64,000 nt of DNA, taken from Bordetella genomosp. 11. GTDB lineage: Bacteria > Pseudomonadota > Gammaproteobacteria > Burkholderiales > Burkholderiaceae_B. The stretch covers positions 868,001 through 932,000 of the forward strand of contig NZ_NEVS01000001.1 of the NCBI RefSeq assembly GCF_002261215.1. Reading direction: 5' to 3'. Positions 46,197-54,472 of the stretch are shown piece after piece; position 1 is the stretch's first letter, and every line of letters begins with the position of its first letter. The notes under the pieces were generated by a model. That model saw only the letters and a list, made by a program, of their open reading frames with translations. It did not search any database and was not told where the DNA came from. The translations under genes were made by a program, and so were the position numbers.

Positions 46197-47633
46197 ATGA
46201 GCAGCTCTTACGACACCCTTCATCTTTTTATCGACGGCGAATGGATAGGCGCGGAGAATCGCGATACGGCTGCCGTGATCAACCCGGCCACGCGTCGAGA
46301 GCTGGGCCAAGTGCCACTTGCGTCAAGCGCCGATCTGGACCGTGCATTGCAGGTTGCGCAGCGCGCGTTTCACGTCTGGCGAAACACCGTCCCGGCCGAA
46401 CGCGCCCGTATCCTCAAACGAAGCGCGGATCTGATGCGCGAACGAGCCGAGCACATCGCTACCCAGATGACGCTCGAAGAGGGCAAACCACTGGCGGAAA
46501 GCCGCGATGAAGTGCTGCGGGCCGCCGACTACTTCGAGTGGTTCGCTGAAGAAGCGCGTCGTATCGATGGCCGTGTGGTTCCGTCCAATCGGCGGGGCGT
46601 GCAGCAGCTGGTAAAGAAGCAGGCGATCGGACCCGTCGCCGCATTCACGCCCTGGAACTTCCCGGCTATCACGCCGGCACGCAAGCTTTCCGCCGCACTG
46701 GCTGCAGGGTGCAGCGTCATCATCAAACCCGGCGAGGAAAGCCCCGCGACAGCCCTCGCACTGGCGCGCGCACTCGATGACGCCGGGCTCCCCAAGGGTG
46801 TGGTGCAAGTGGTTTTTGGTGTTCCGGACCAGGTATCGAAGCACCTGATCGCTTCGCCTGTGGTTCGTAAGGTGACCTTCACCGGCTCGGTGCCGATCGG
46901 CCGGCTGCTGTCCGCACGCGCAGCGGAGGGCGTCAAGCCGATTACGCTGGAGCTCGGTGGTCATGGACCTGTTCTCGTCTTCAACGACGCGGATGTCGAA
47001 AAGGCCGCCGTCGAAGGCGTGGCGAACCGCTTTCGCGGTACAGGCCAGATCTGCATCTCATCGACGCGTTTTTTGATCCAGCGCGATGTCTACGACGAAT
47101 TCGTCGGACACTTCGTGCGGGCTGCCAAGGCGCTCAAGGTCGGTGACGGTTTGGATCCGGAAACGCAAGTCGGCCCTCTGGCGAATCCGCGCCAGCTAGC
47201 CAAAATGGAAGATCTTATCGCCGACGCCGTGGCGCGCGGCGCGCAGGTGTGTGCCGGCGGCAGGCGAATGGAGGGCGACGGCTATTTCTTCGAACCCACC
47301 GTGCTCACGGACGTGCCGATGGACGCCCGGGTGATGAACGAAGAGCCTTTCGGCCCGATCGCGGTGCTGATGCGCTTCGACGATCTTGCGGATGGACTGG
47401 CGGAAGCCAACCGCTTGCCATACGGCCTGTCCGCGTATGCGTTCACCAATAATGCGCGTACTGCGATCGACGTGGCGGATGGTCTCGAAGCCGGCATGAT
47501 CGGCATCAACCAATACCGCATCGTCGCGACCGAATTGCCGTTCGGCGGCATGAAAGAAAGCGGCCATGGGTCGGAAGGCGGTTCCGATGGCATCGAATAC
47601 TACCTTACGCAGAAGTTCATCAGTCAGGCTTGA
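46197..47633 (+). CDS. gabD: NAD(P)-dependent succinate-semialdehyde-type dehydrogenase
   Basis: This 478-residue aldehyde dehydrogenase has the GabD-like pattern: FIDGEWIGAE at the start, PWNFPAITPARKLSAALAAGC near 147-167, FTGSVPIG near 227-234, the general-base Glu in LELGGHGPVLVF and the nucleophile Cys in GTGQICIS. It would oxidise succinate semialdehyde or a related aldehyde with NAD(P). The next gene starts 13 bases after the stop. The symbol is by family; the true substrate is set by the pathway, which is unknown. Confidence 0.87.
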   Translation: MSSSYDTLHLFIDGEWIGAENRDTAAVINPATRRELGQVPLASSADLDRALQVAQRAFHVWRNTVPAERARILKRSADLMRERAEHIATQMTLEEGKPLAESRDEVLRAADYFEWFAEEARRIDGRVVPSNRRGVQQLVKKQAIGPVAAFTPWNFPAITPARKLSAALAAGCSVIIKPGEESPATALALARALDDAGLPKGVVQVVFGVPDQVSKHLIASPVVRKVTFTGSVPIGRLLSARAAEGVKPITLELGGHGPVLVFNDADVEKAAVEGVANRFRGTGQICISSTRFLIQRDVYDEFVGHFVRAAKALKVGDGLDPETQVGPLANPRQLAKMEDLIADAVARGAQVCAGGRRMEGDGYFFEPTVLTDVPMDARVMNEEPFGPIAVLMRFDDLADGLAEANRLPYGLSAYAFTNNARTAIDVADGLEAGMIGINQYRIVATELPFGGMKESGHGSEGGSDGIEYYLTQKFISQA

Positions 47634-47646
47634 AAGGAACATCGCC

Positions 47647-48018
47647 ATGTCCCACGCAGATTTCAGCAGCCCGCGCGAAGCGGCGCGTGCCTTTACCCCG
47701 AAACTCTCGGCATTTGTCGACGACATACTGTACCCGCGCGTCTGGAGCGACCCATCGCTGTCGCCACGTGATCGCAGTCTTGTCACCATCGCCGCATTGG
47801 TGACGGGCGGTCATTCCGATGAACTGCCGTCGCATCTCCATCGAGCCCTGTCCAATGGTGTTACCCGCGAAGAACTTTCCGCCGCGATTACGCACCTCGC
47901 CTTCTATGCGGGGTTTCCTGCCGCCATTTCGGCATCGGCAGCCGCCGAGGTGACGCTCGGTGTCCTGCCGCAGGTTGAAAGCGACACAGGCAATGCATCA
48001 GCAAACAAAGAGGATTGA
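47647..48018 (+). CDS. Carboxymuconolactone decarboxylase family protein
   Basis: This 123-residue protein has the CMD/AhpD fold pattern: SLSPRDRSLVTIAALVTGGHSDELPSHLHRALSNGVTREELSAAITHLAFYAGFPAA. It has no Cys-x-x-Cys pair, so it is a lyase-like member and not a peroxidase-type AhpD. GAAAGGAAC precedes ATG 47647. It sits between the aldehyde dehydrogenase and quinone reductase genes with very short gaps, so all three belong to one operon. Confidence 0.9.
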   Translation: MSHADFSSPREAARAFTPKLSAFVDDILYPRVWSDPSLSPRDRSLVTIAALVTGGHSDELPSHLHRALSNGVTREELSAAITHLAFYAGFPAAISASAAAEVTLGVLPQVESDTGNASANKED

Positions 48019-48019
48019 A

Positions 48020-49015
48020 ATGAAAGCCATCATATTCAAGGAGTTTGGGGAAGCCGATGTTCTTCAGCTTGGCGACGCTCCCGCGCCGGAAGTCCGGCCT
48101 GACGATCTGCTGGTGCGCGTACATGCGGCTGGCGTGAATCGAGCGGATCTTACGCACCGGCGAGGCGGCTATGGCCGGCCGGACTTCGGTGACTCTACGA
48201 TCATGGGACTGGAGATCGCCGGTGAAGTGATAGGTACTGGAAGTGCCGTGCAGGGTTATAAGGTCGGCGATCGCGTGATGGGTGTCGTTGGCGGCGGCGC
48301 GTACGCAGAGCTCGCGCGCATCGATTGGAGAATGGCAATGCCGATTCCGGATGCACTCGACTATGTCCATGCTGCCGCGATACCCGAGGTTTTCGTGACC
48401 GCGCACGAGGCGCTTGTGCATCTGGGACGTCTCCAGCGCGGCGACTCGGTGCTTATCCACGCCGCAGCGGGAGGCGTGGGTTCGGCTGCAGTTCAACTGG
48501 CTTATGCCACGGGCGCGACGATTTTTGCGACCGCCGAGGCCGGGAAGCTGGAACGCGTTGCCCAGTTTGGCGTGGATTATGCGATTGACTACACAACCCA
48601 GGATTTCGCCGAGGTCGTCGCCGACAAGACAAACAAGCGTGGTGTGGATGTCGTCATCGATTTCGTTGGTGCCCCGTATTTCTCCCGGAATGTGGCGTCG
48701 CTCGCAAACGGAGGCCGGCTGGTGCAGGTGGGCATTCTGGGTGGAGGCGGCGAAGTCAACATCGGCCTTGAACAGATCCTGTACCGTCACCTGCAGATCA
48801 TAGGTACGGTGATGAAGTCCCGCGCGCAGGCCGAGAAACATGCAATGGTACGGCGTTTTCGCGAGCATTGGCTGGAACGCTTCACCGGTGGCTCAAGTCT
48901 GGAACCCGTCGTCGACAGCACGTTTACGCTGGAGAACGCCGCGCAAGCCCATCGTCGGATGGAGTCATCGTTGAATGTAGGGAAGATCATTCTCACGATG
49001 GACGTCCGGACCTAA
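48020..49015 (+). CDS. NADPH:quinone reductase-like zinc-type dehydrogenase (MDR family)
   Basis: This 331-residue protein starts MKAIIFKEFGEADVLQLGDA and has the cofactor loop HAAAGGVGSAAVQLA near 152-166, with VNRADLTHRRGGY near 45-57. The set matches the quinone oxidoreductase/PIG3-like branch, which has no catalytic zinc. It would use NADPH to reduce quinones or enones. The start is 1 base after the CMD gene stop, so they are cotranslated. Confidence 0.9.
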   Translation: MKAIIFKEFGEADVLQLGDAPAPEVRPDDLLVRVHAAGVNRADLTHRRGGYGRPDFGDSTIMGLEIAGEVIGTGSAVQGYKVGDRVMGVVGGGAYAELARIDWRMAMPIPDALDYVHAAAIPEVFVTAHEALVHLGRLQRGDSVLIHAAAGGVGSAAVQLAYATGATIFATAEAGKLERVAQFGVDYAIDYTTQDFAEVVADKTNKRGVDVVIDFVGAPYFSRNVASLANGGRLVQVGILGGGGEVNIGLEQILYRHLQIIGTVMKSRAQAEKHAMVRRFREHWLERFTGGSSLEPVVDSTFTLENAAQAHRRMESSLNVGKIILTMDVRT

Positions 49016-49059
49016 GGTACGGTATCCCGCGCGCGAGGCTGGAAGTCTCCGCGAGCTTA

Positions 49060-49077
49060 TGGTCAAAACTCAATCAA
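49060..49077. repeat. Solitary IS terminal-repeat-like sequence
   Basis: These 18 bases match the inward-reading right terminal repeat of the IS5-family remnant at 49658-50329 at 15 of 18 positions and are preceded by TA, the usual target of that group. The sequence also starts the dyad TCAATCA-AC-TGATTGA at 49070-49085. It looks like the leftover end of another copy, or the outer end of a unit that once included the VOC gene. Confidence 0.5.
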
Positions 49078-49163
49078 CTGATTGATGCGTAGTGGATTTC
49101 GTGATTCGGTGGTTATAGGTCACGGGAGTGCTAGGATGCTGATCACACCTTTGGAGAGAATTC

Positions 49164-49658
49164 ATGCCTGAGGAATCGAACTTCGCCGTGCGTCGCGCCG
49201 ACCATGTCGGCTTCTCCGTTGCCTCGCTGGACTTAGCCCTTCGTTTCTGGGTTGAAGGATTGGGTGGGCAGCTAGTTCGGACCGGCGATATGGGTGGCGA
49301 ATTCCTTGGAGAGGTGACCGGGGCTCACGGAGCTTCCGTCCGCATGGCCATCGTATCCCTGGCAGGGCAGATGATTGAACTACTGGAGTATCGAGGTGTC
49401 GATTTACAACACCGAGCGTCCAGGCCATTCGATCCAGGATTTGCTCATCTAGCTCTTATCGTGGACGACATAGACAGGGTTCTGGCACGGATTGCAGTCT
49501 ACGAATGGAGACCACAGGGAAAGCCGCAGGTGATCTCTGGCGGTGCCCGAGCGGGAACGAAGGTGATCTACGCCGTCGGCCCCGATGGCGCGACTATCGA
49601 GTTCATGCAACCGCCAGAGGCTACCAAAATCACAATGCAGATTGAGTCTGGGCCCTAG
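49164..49658 (+). CDS. VOC-family (glyoxalase/bleomycin-resistance-like) protein
   Basis: This 164-residue protein has the vicinal-oxygen-chelate pattern: RRADHVGFSVASLDLALRFW with a metal-type His near residue 14, MIELLEYRG near 73-81 with Glu, and a second module FAHLALIVDDIDRVLARI, then GPDGATIEFMQP ending with Glu. It could be a methylmalonyl-CoA-epimerase-like isomerase, a dioxygenase or a glyoxalase; the sequence does not decide. GGAG precedes the start. Its TAG stop is made from the TA target bases and the first G of the insertion sequence. Base composition is clearly less GC-rich than average here. Confidence 0.87.
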   Translation: MPEESNFAVRRADHVGFSVASLDLALRFWVEGLGGQLVRTGDMGGEFLGEVTGAHGASVRMAIVSLAGQMIELLEYRGVDLQHRASRPFDPGFAHLALIVDDIDRVLARIAVYEWRPQGKPQVISGGARAGTKVIYAVGPDGATIEFMQPPEATKITMQIESGP

Positions 49659-50329
49659 GGCTGAGACTCGATCAGAGCCAGAAGGCTACAGCCGTGGCGA
49701 GGGCTACTGCGGAGAGGAAGTTGGTGGCGAGCTTGTCGTAGCGGGTGTGGATGCGCCGGAAATCCTTGAGGCGGCAGAAGGCGTTCTCGATCAGGTGGCG
49801 GCTCCGGTAGCGCTGTTCGTCATATCGGATGATGCGCTTGCGGTTACGGCGGCCCGGTATGACGGGTGTGGCGCCGGCCTCGCGGGCCAGGCGGCGTAAC
49901 CGGTCCGCATCATAGCCTTTGTCGCCGAGGAGGTATCGCATCGGTCCGGCCCGCTCGAGAAGGGCGGGAGCAGCCTTCATGTCGCTGACATTGCCGGGTG
50001 TCAGCATCAGGGCATAGGGGCGGCCGACGACGTCAGTGAGCGCGTGGACTTTGGTCGTCCAGCCACCGCGCGAGCGACCGATCGCCTGCCGTAGTCGGCC
50101 GGGCAATCACACCAGCGGCAGCCGACCTTGAGAACATGCAGGATGCCGGAGATCACACGCCGATCATCGACACGCCGTGCCCCAAGCTGGTTCTTAGGCA
50201 GATGCGGTTCGATCGCCGCCCACGCCGCATCCGACAACCAGAATAAAGCCATACGCCACCTCCCGTGATCCACGCACAAGTGAATCAGGAAAACTGTGCT
50301 TGCTCACCCCGCTGATTGAGTTTCGACCC
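49658..50329. mobile_element. Decayed IS5-family insertion sequence with TA target duplication
   Basis: The 672-bp element is bounded by imperfect 18-bp terminal inverted repeats (49658-49675 and 50312-50329, 14 of 18 matching) and flanked by TA at 49656-49657 and 50330-50331. These fit the IS427-like part of the IS5 family. An intact relative is longer; this copy has lost the middle of its transposase gene. It lies exactly between the stop codons of the VOC and LysR genes. Transposition would need a transposase supplied in trans. Confidence 0.85.
49672..50252 (-). pseudogene. IS5-family transposase, internal deletion and frameshift
   Basis: The N-terminal part (from ATG 50252, MALFWLSDAAWAAIEPHLPK to GCRWCDCPADYG) and the C-terminal part (QAIGRSRGGWTTKVHALTD to VALATAVAFWL at 49672) both match IS5/IS427-type transposases. 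They are in different frames and join directly near 50090. The segment that normally lies between, with the first catalytic Asp, is gone. The second Asp (LLGDKGYDAD) and the Glu (HLIENAFCRLKDF) remain. The protein cannot be active. Confidence 0.88.
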
Positions 50330-51216
50330 TAGGCAGCCGAGCGCGCCATGTCCACAAACCGCTGGACCAACGCCGACGCGGGATCGCGGAACACCAAGGT
50401 CAATGGAATGGTGAACGAGGACTTGGCATCCAGCTCCCGATAAATCACGCTTCCCTGATGAATCGCATCCAGCGCCCGCGGCACGACGGTAATACCGCGC
50501 CCGGCGGACACCAGGGTCACCGCCGATAACAACCTGGACACATCAGCGACGATGCGCGGGGCGAAACCGGCCTTGCGGCAGGCCGGCATCAATTCGTCCT
50601 GTATGCCCGGACCATCGGCACGTCGATAGAAGATCCAGGGCTGGTCCGCGAGATCCGCCATCGCGATCGCCTTGCGCCGCTTCGCGAGTGGATGCCCAGC
50701 GGGCAGGGCAACGACCATCGGCTCGTGCGCCAGCACGACCGCACGCAACCCCGGATACCGATCGGACGACGAGCGTACGAACGCGGCATCCACCGCATCG
50801 CCGGCCACCGCTTCCAGCAGATCCCGCGTGGCGTTCTCCTGGAATTCCAGTTCGACGTCTGGATGCTCGGCGTGGAACGCGCGCATCAGGCGGGGCACCA
50901 GGGGATGCAACGACGCGGAACTGGTATAGCCGACGGCGATGCGGCCGGATTCGCCGCGTGCTGCCTGCCTGACGCGGGCGACCGCATCCGCCGCATCGGC
51001 GAGCAGGCGGCGGGCATCTTTCAGGAAGACCTGGCCCGCTGCGTTCAGCTTGATGCTGCGCGGCGTGCGATCGAAAAGCCGTACGCCCAGTTCGTTTTCC
51101 AGATCGCGTATCTGCTGGCTGAGCGGCGGCTGTTGGATGCCCAGCCGCAGCGCGGCGCGCGTCATGTGCTGTTCTTCGGCGACGGCGACGAAGTAACGCA
51201 GGTGTCGGAGTTCCAT
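50329..51216 (-). CDS. LysR-family transcriptional regulator
   Basis: This 295-residue protein starts MELRHLRYFVAVAEEQHMTRAALRLGIQQPPLSQQIRDLENELG, the standard winged helix, and has DVSRLLSAVTLVSAGRGITVVPRAL near 230-254. It resembles CatM/BenM-type regulators of aromatic or acid catabolism. ATG 51216 is chosen over an upstream in-frame start at 51258. It is divergent from a methyltransferase gene with 98 bases between. Its stop TAG is formed by the TA target bases and the edge of the insertion sequence, but the same stop would exist without the insertion. Confidence 0.92.
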   Translation of the reverse strand: MELRHLRYFVAVAEEQHMTRAALRLGIQQPPLSQQIRDLENELGVRLFDRTPRSIKLNAAGQVFLKDARRLLADAADAVARVRQAARGESGRIAVGYTSSASLHPLVPRLMRAFHAEHPDVELEFQENATRDLLEAVAGDAVDAAFVRSSSDRYPGLRAVVLAHEPMVVALPAGHPLAKRRKAIAMADLADQPWIFYRRADGPGIQDELMPACRKAGFAPRIVADVSRLLSAVTLVSAGRGITVVPRALDAIHQGSVIYRELDAKSSFTIPLTLVFRDPASALVQRFVDMARSAA

Positions 51217-51314
51217 GGATTTTTGAAGACGAAAAACATATTCATATGGAACGAACAATATATTTTACATATGGCTAATGCGCCTTCAGAATTCGAGCAA
51301 ACCGGAGACAGGTA

Positions 51315-52100
51315 ATGAGCATCGATTTCCATTCTGAAGCGGTGAAGGACACCTACGCGCATCGCGAAGCGCATGCGGATTGGGCGAAGGCCATGGAGGC
51401 GTTGGCGCGGCCGGCCGGCAAGCGGGTGGTGGACGTGGGCTGCGGCGGCGGTATCTACTCGCTGGCCTGGGCCGACCTGGGTGCCGCGCGCGTAACGGGC
51501 GTCGATTTCTCCGAGGTCATGGTGGACACGGCCACGCGGCAGTCCGATGGACGGCCCGGTCTGTCGTTCCAGGTGGGCGCTGCCGACGATACGGGACTGC
51601 CGGCGGGCAGCGCCGATGTGGTGTTCGAACGCGCGCTGATCCATCACCTTGCCGATTACACGGATTGCTTCCGCGAAGCGGCGCGTCTGTTGTCGCCGGG
51701 CGGCATGCTGCTGGTGCAGGATCGCACCGTGGATGACGTGCGGTTGCCCGGCTCGGCGCAACATATACGCGGCTACTTCTTCGAGTGCTTTCCCCGCCTG
51801 GCGGCCTTCGAGTCGGGGCGGCGCCCCAGCGACGGCCGCGTACGGCAGGCGCTGGAGGCGGCCGGCTTTGGCGGGATCGAGTCGCGCACCTTATGGGAAA
51901 CGCGCAGGACGTATGGGGATTTCGAAGCGCTGGCCAGCGATCTGCGCGCCCGCACGGGGCGGTCCATCCTGCACGAGTTGAGCGATGCAGAGATCGAGGA
52001 ACTGATTGGCTTCATTCGCCAGCGGGTTCCGGCCGGCTCTGCAATTGTTGAACAGGACCGGTGGACGATTTGGTCGGCGATCGCGGCGCGTGTTGGCTGA
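51315..52100 (+). CDS. Class I SAM-dependent methyltransferase
   Basis: This 261-residue protein has motif I VVDVGCGGGIYSLAWADLG near 36-54, motif II VTGVDFSEVMVDTA near 58-71 and LPAGSADVVFERALIHHL near 95-112. It belongs to the UbiE/Methyltransf_11-like group and would methylate a small molecule. GGAGACAGGTA precedes ATG 51315. It is divergent from the LysR gene, its probable regulator. Confidence 0.9.
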   Translation: MSIDFHSEAVKDTYAHREAHADWAKAMEALARPAGKRVVDVGCGGGIYSLAWADLGAARVTGVDFSEVMVDTATRQSDGRPGLSFQVGAADDTGLPAGSADVVFERALIHHLADYTDCFREAARLLSPGGMLLVQDRTVDDVRLPGSAQHIRGYFFECFPRLAAFESGRRPSDGRVRQALEAAGFGGIESRTLWETRRTYGDFEALASDLRARTGRSILHELSDAEIEELIGFIRQRVPAGSAIVEQDRWTIWSAIAARVG

Positions 52101-52137
52101 CGCGCAGCCGCAACCCGCGTTCCGCAGCGGCCGGCGC

Positions 52138-52845
52138 CTAAGCCGGTATCCGCGTCGGCGCCGGGCTTTCTTCCAGATGATGCGCGGCGACGGCGCGCTG
52201 GAAGCCGCTTTCCACATGCTGCCGCATGGCGCGCGCCGCGATGTCGGGGTCGCGGGTGGCCAGGGCGTCGAGGATGGCGCGGTGTTCCGCATGCGAAGCC
52301 GATGAACTTCCCGCCAGGGAGAAGCCGCGCCGGCGCAGCAGGTGTATTCGGTTGACCACCTGCCGATACAGCCCCAGCAGCGTCGCATTGCCGGTCATTT
52401 CCACCAGCCGGTCGTGGAAGGCCAGGTTCAATTCGAAGTAGCGATTGACGCCGTCGCGCGCCGAGGTGGTTTCCAGTTCGGTCAGCATGGCGCCCAGTTC
52501 GGCCAGCTGTTCCTCGGTGATGCGGGGCGCAAGGCGGCGGCCGACCATTTCGTCCATGCCGGCGCGGACGTCGTAGAGCTCGGCGGCTTCTTCGTCGGAG
52601 AGGTCGCGGATGAACACGCCGCGGTTTTTCTCCAGGCGTACCAGGCCGGCTTCCTCCAGCGCGCGAAAGGCTTCGCGCAGCGGGCTGCGGCTGACGCCCA
52701 GGCGCTGGGAGAGCTCGCTTTCATTCAGGCGCGAACCGACGGTCAGTTCCCCGGACTTGATGCCGCGCAGGATTTCCTCCTGCACCAAGCCCGAGAGGGT
52801 CATGGAACGCAATAGATCGAAGGGCGAGGCGGCATTGGGCGGCAT
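52138..52845 (-). CDS. GntR-family transcriptional regulator (FadR type)
   Basis: This 235-residue protein has a winged helix at about residues 17-80 (LVQEEILRGIKSGELTVGSRLNESELSQRLGVSRSPLREAFRALEEAGL) and an FCD domain with the ligand/metal residues in LNLAFHDRLVEMTGN and ASHAEHRAILDAL. It is divergent from the MFS transporter gene with 277 bases between, in which a good dyad lies (52947-52970). It most likely represses the MFS-SDR-Bug-PrpD run and is released by its substrate. Confidence 0.92.
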   Translation of the reverse strand: MPPNAASPFDLLRSMTLSGLVQEEILRGIKSGELTVGSRLNESELSQRLGVSRSPLREAFRALEEAGLVRLEKNRGVFIRDLSDEEAAELYDVRAGMDEMVGRRLAPRITEEQLAELGAMLTELETTSARDGVNRYFELNLAFHDRLVEMTGNATLLGLYRQVVNRIHLLRRRGFSLAGSSSASHAEHRAILDALATRDPDIAARAMRQHVESGFQRAVAAHHLEESPAPTRIPA

Positions 52846-52946
52846 GGGGGTACGACCTTGGTGTGACGATGGACTCTTCCCACATCCGTGGGCGCGCCGG
52901 CTTAACTTCAGCGCGCGGTAAGGATATCAAAAGTACTGTATGCCGC

Positions 52947-52970
52947 AGATTGTAGAATCGTCGACAATCT
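52947..52970. promoter_or_regulatory. GntR operator candidate
   Basis: AGATTGT-N10-ACAATCT is a perfect 7-bp dyad that fits the loose TTGT/ACAA pattern of FadR-family operators. The word TGTAGAAT occurs twice, at 52951 and 52970, in the same orientation. The site lies between the divergent GntR and MFS genes, about 100 bases from the GntR start. Confidence 0.55.
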
Positions 52971-53122
52971 GTAGAATGCAATTCTTTCGAGGCGGTGGCA
53001 AGTACCACCGCCCGTCTGGGCCCGCGGGGGCATCCAACCAGGAAGCAGGCAAGGCGCGGCAACAGCGCCGAATACCGGCAGCGTCCCAAGGCGCTGGCGG
53101 CAACCCCGTGGAGTCGAGACAA

Positions 53123-54472
53123 ATGGTCGCTATCAAGGCGAGGATGTTTCGTGGCACGCCGGGCAGGGTGTTCATCCTGCTGTGCGCCATGTATTTCATC
53201 GAGTATGTGGACCGGGTGAACCTGTCGGTGGCGGCGCCGCTGATCAAGCAGGAATTCGGGTTGAGCAATACGCGCCTTGGTGTGGCGCTGGCCGCCTTCG
53301 GCTATTGCTATGCGATCTTCCAGATCGTCTGCGGCTATCTCGGCGACCGCCTGGGGCCGCGGCGCATGCTGGCGCTGTCGGGTGTGGTGTGGGCGCTGGG
53401 TACGCTGGCAACCGGCTTCGCGACGGGCCTGGGCGGCCTGATCGTGGCGCGGCTGCTGGTGGGCACCGGCGAGGGCGGCACCATACCGGTCGCCACGCGC
53501 GCCATGAGCAACTGGGTGCCGCGCGAACGTCGCGGATTCGCGCAAGGGTTCACGCACTCGGCCTCGCGGGCGGCCGCGGCGCTGACGCCGCCTCTGGTCG
53601 TGTTCATGATTCCCTTCGTGGGGTGGCGCGGCTCGTTCATGGTGATGGGCGTCATCAGCCTGGTCTGGGTGGCGCTGTGGTACGGCTACTTCCGCGACGA
53701 TCCCCGGGACCATCGCGCGATCACGAGCGAAGAGCTGGCGGCGCTGCCGCCTTATACCGACGCCGCGCGCGGGCAGGATGGCAAGCGCGCGCCGGTGCCC
53801 TGGCTGGCGCTGCTGCGCCGCATCCTGCCCGTGACCATCGTCTTCTTCGCGCACGCCTGGGCGCTGTGGATGTACCTGAGCTGGCTGCCCAGCTTCTTCG
53901 TATCGCACTTCCACATCGACCTGAAGCACTCGGCGTTCTATACCGGCGCGGTGTTCCTGGCTGCCGTGGTCGGCAATACCGCCGGCGGCATGTTGACGGA
54001 CTGGCTCTACACCCGCACCGGCAAGGTGAACGCGGCGCGCCGCAACGTGGTCATCCTGGGTTTCGGCGGGTCCATTCTGTTCATGTCCGGCGTGCTGTTC
54101 GTGCAGGACGAGACCGTGGTGGCGCTGTGCCTGGCCGCCGCGCTGTTTTTCCTGGAGCTGAGCGCGGGGCCGGTGTTCGCGACACCGATGGACGTGGCGC
54201 CCGCCTATGCCGGCGTCGCCACGGGTTTCGTCAGCACGGCCGCGGGACTGGCCGCGGTCATCTCGCCCATCACCTTCGGCTACATCGTCGATGCCACGGG
54301 TAGCTATACCTCGCCCTTCGTGGTGTCGATCGCGATTCTGGCGGTGGGCATCGTGATGTCGTTCTGGATGCGGCCCGACAAGGTCTTGCAGGCCGGGACG
54401 CCGGTGTCCAAGGCCAAGACCCCGGCATCCGGGGCACCCGTCATGGAATTCAGGAGTCCCGCGCATGAGTGA
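53123..54472 (+). CDS. MFS transporter, anion:cation symporter type
   Basis: This 449-residue protein has about 12 helices and the ACS-family pattern: YFIEYVDRVNLSVAAPLIKQEF near 22-43, GYLGDRLGPRRMLALSG near 72-88, ARLLVGTGEGGTIPVATRAMSNWVPRERRGFAQG near 108-141. Relatives carry hexuronates, phthalate or other organic anions. ATG 53123 follows GGAG by 10 bases. It is first of four co-directional genes and its end overlaps the SDR start by 8 bases, so this permease likely brings in the acid oxidised by the downstream enzymes. Confidence 0.9.
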   Translation: MVAIKARMFRGTPGRVFILLCAMYFIEYVDRVNLSVAAPLIKQEFGLSNTRLGVALAAFGYCYAIFQIVCGYLGDRLGPRRMLALSGVVWALGTLATGFATGLGGLIVARLLVGTGEGGTIPVATRAMSNWVPRERRGFAQGFTHSASRAAAALTPPLVVFMIPFVGWRGSFMVMGVISLVWVALWYGYFRDDPRDHRAITSEELAALPPYTDAARGQDGKRAPVPWLALLRRILPVTIVFFAHAWALWMYLSWLPSFFVSHFHIDLKHSAFYTGAVFLAAVVGNTAGGMLTDWLYTRTGKVNAARRNVVILGFGGSILFMSGVLFVQDETVVALCLAAALFFLELSAGPVFATPMDVAPAYAGVATGFVSTAAGLAAVISPITFGYIVDATGSYTSPFVVSIAILAVGIVMSFWMRPDKVLQAGTPVSKAKTPASGAPVMEFRSPAHE

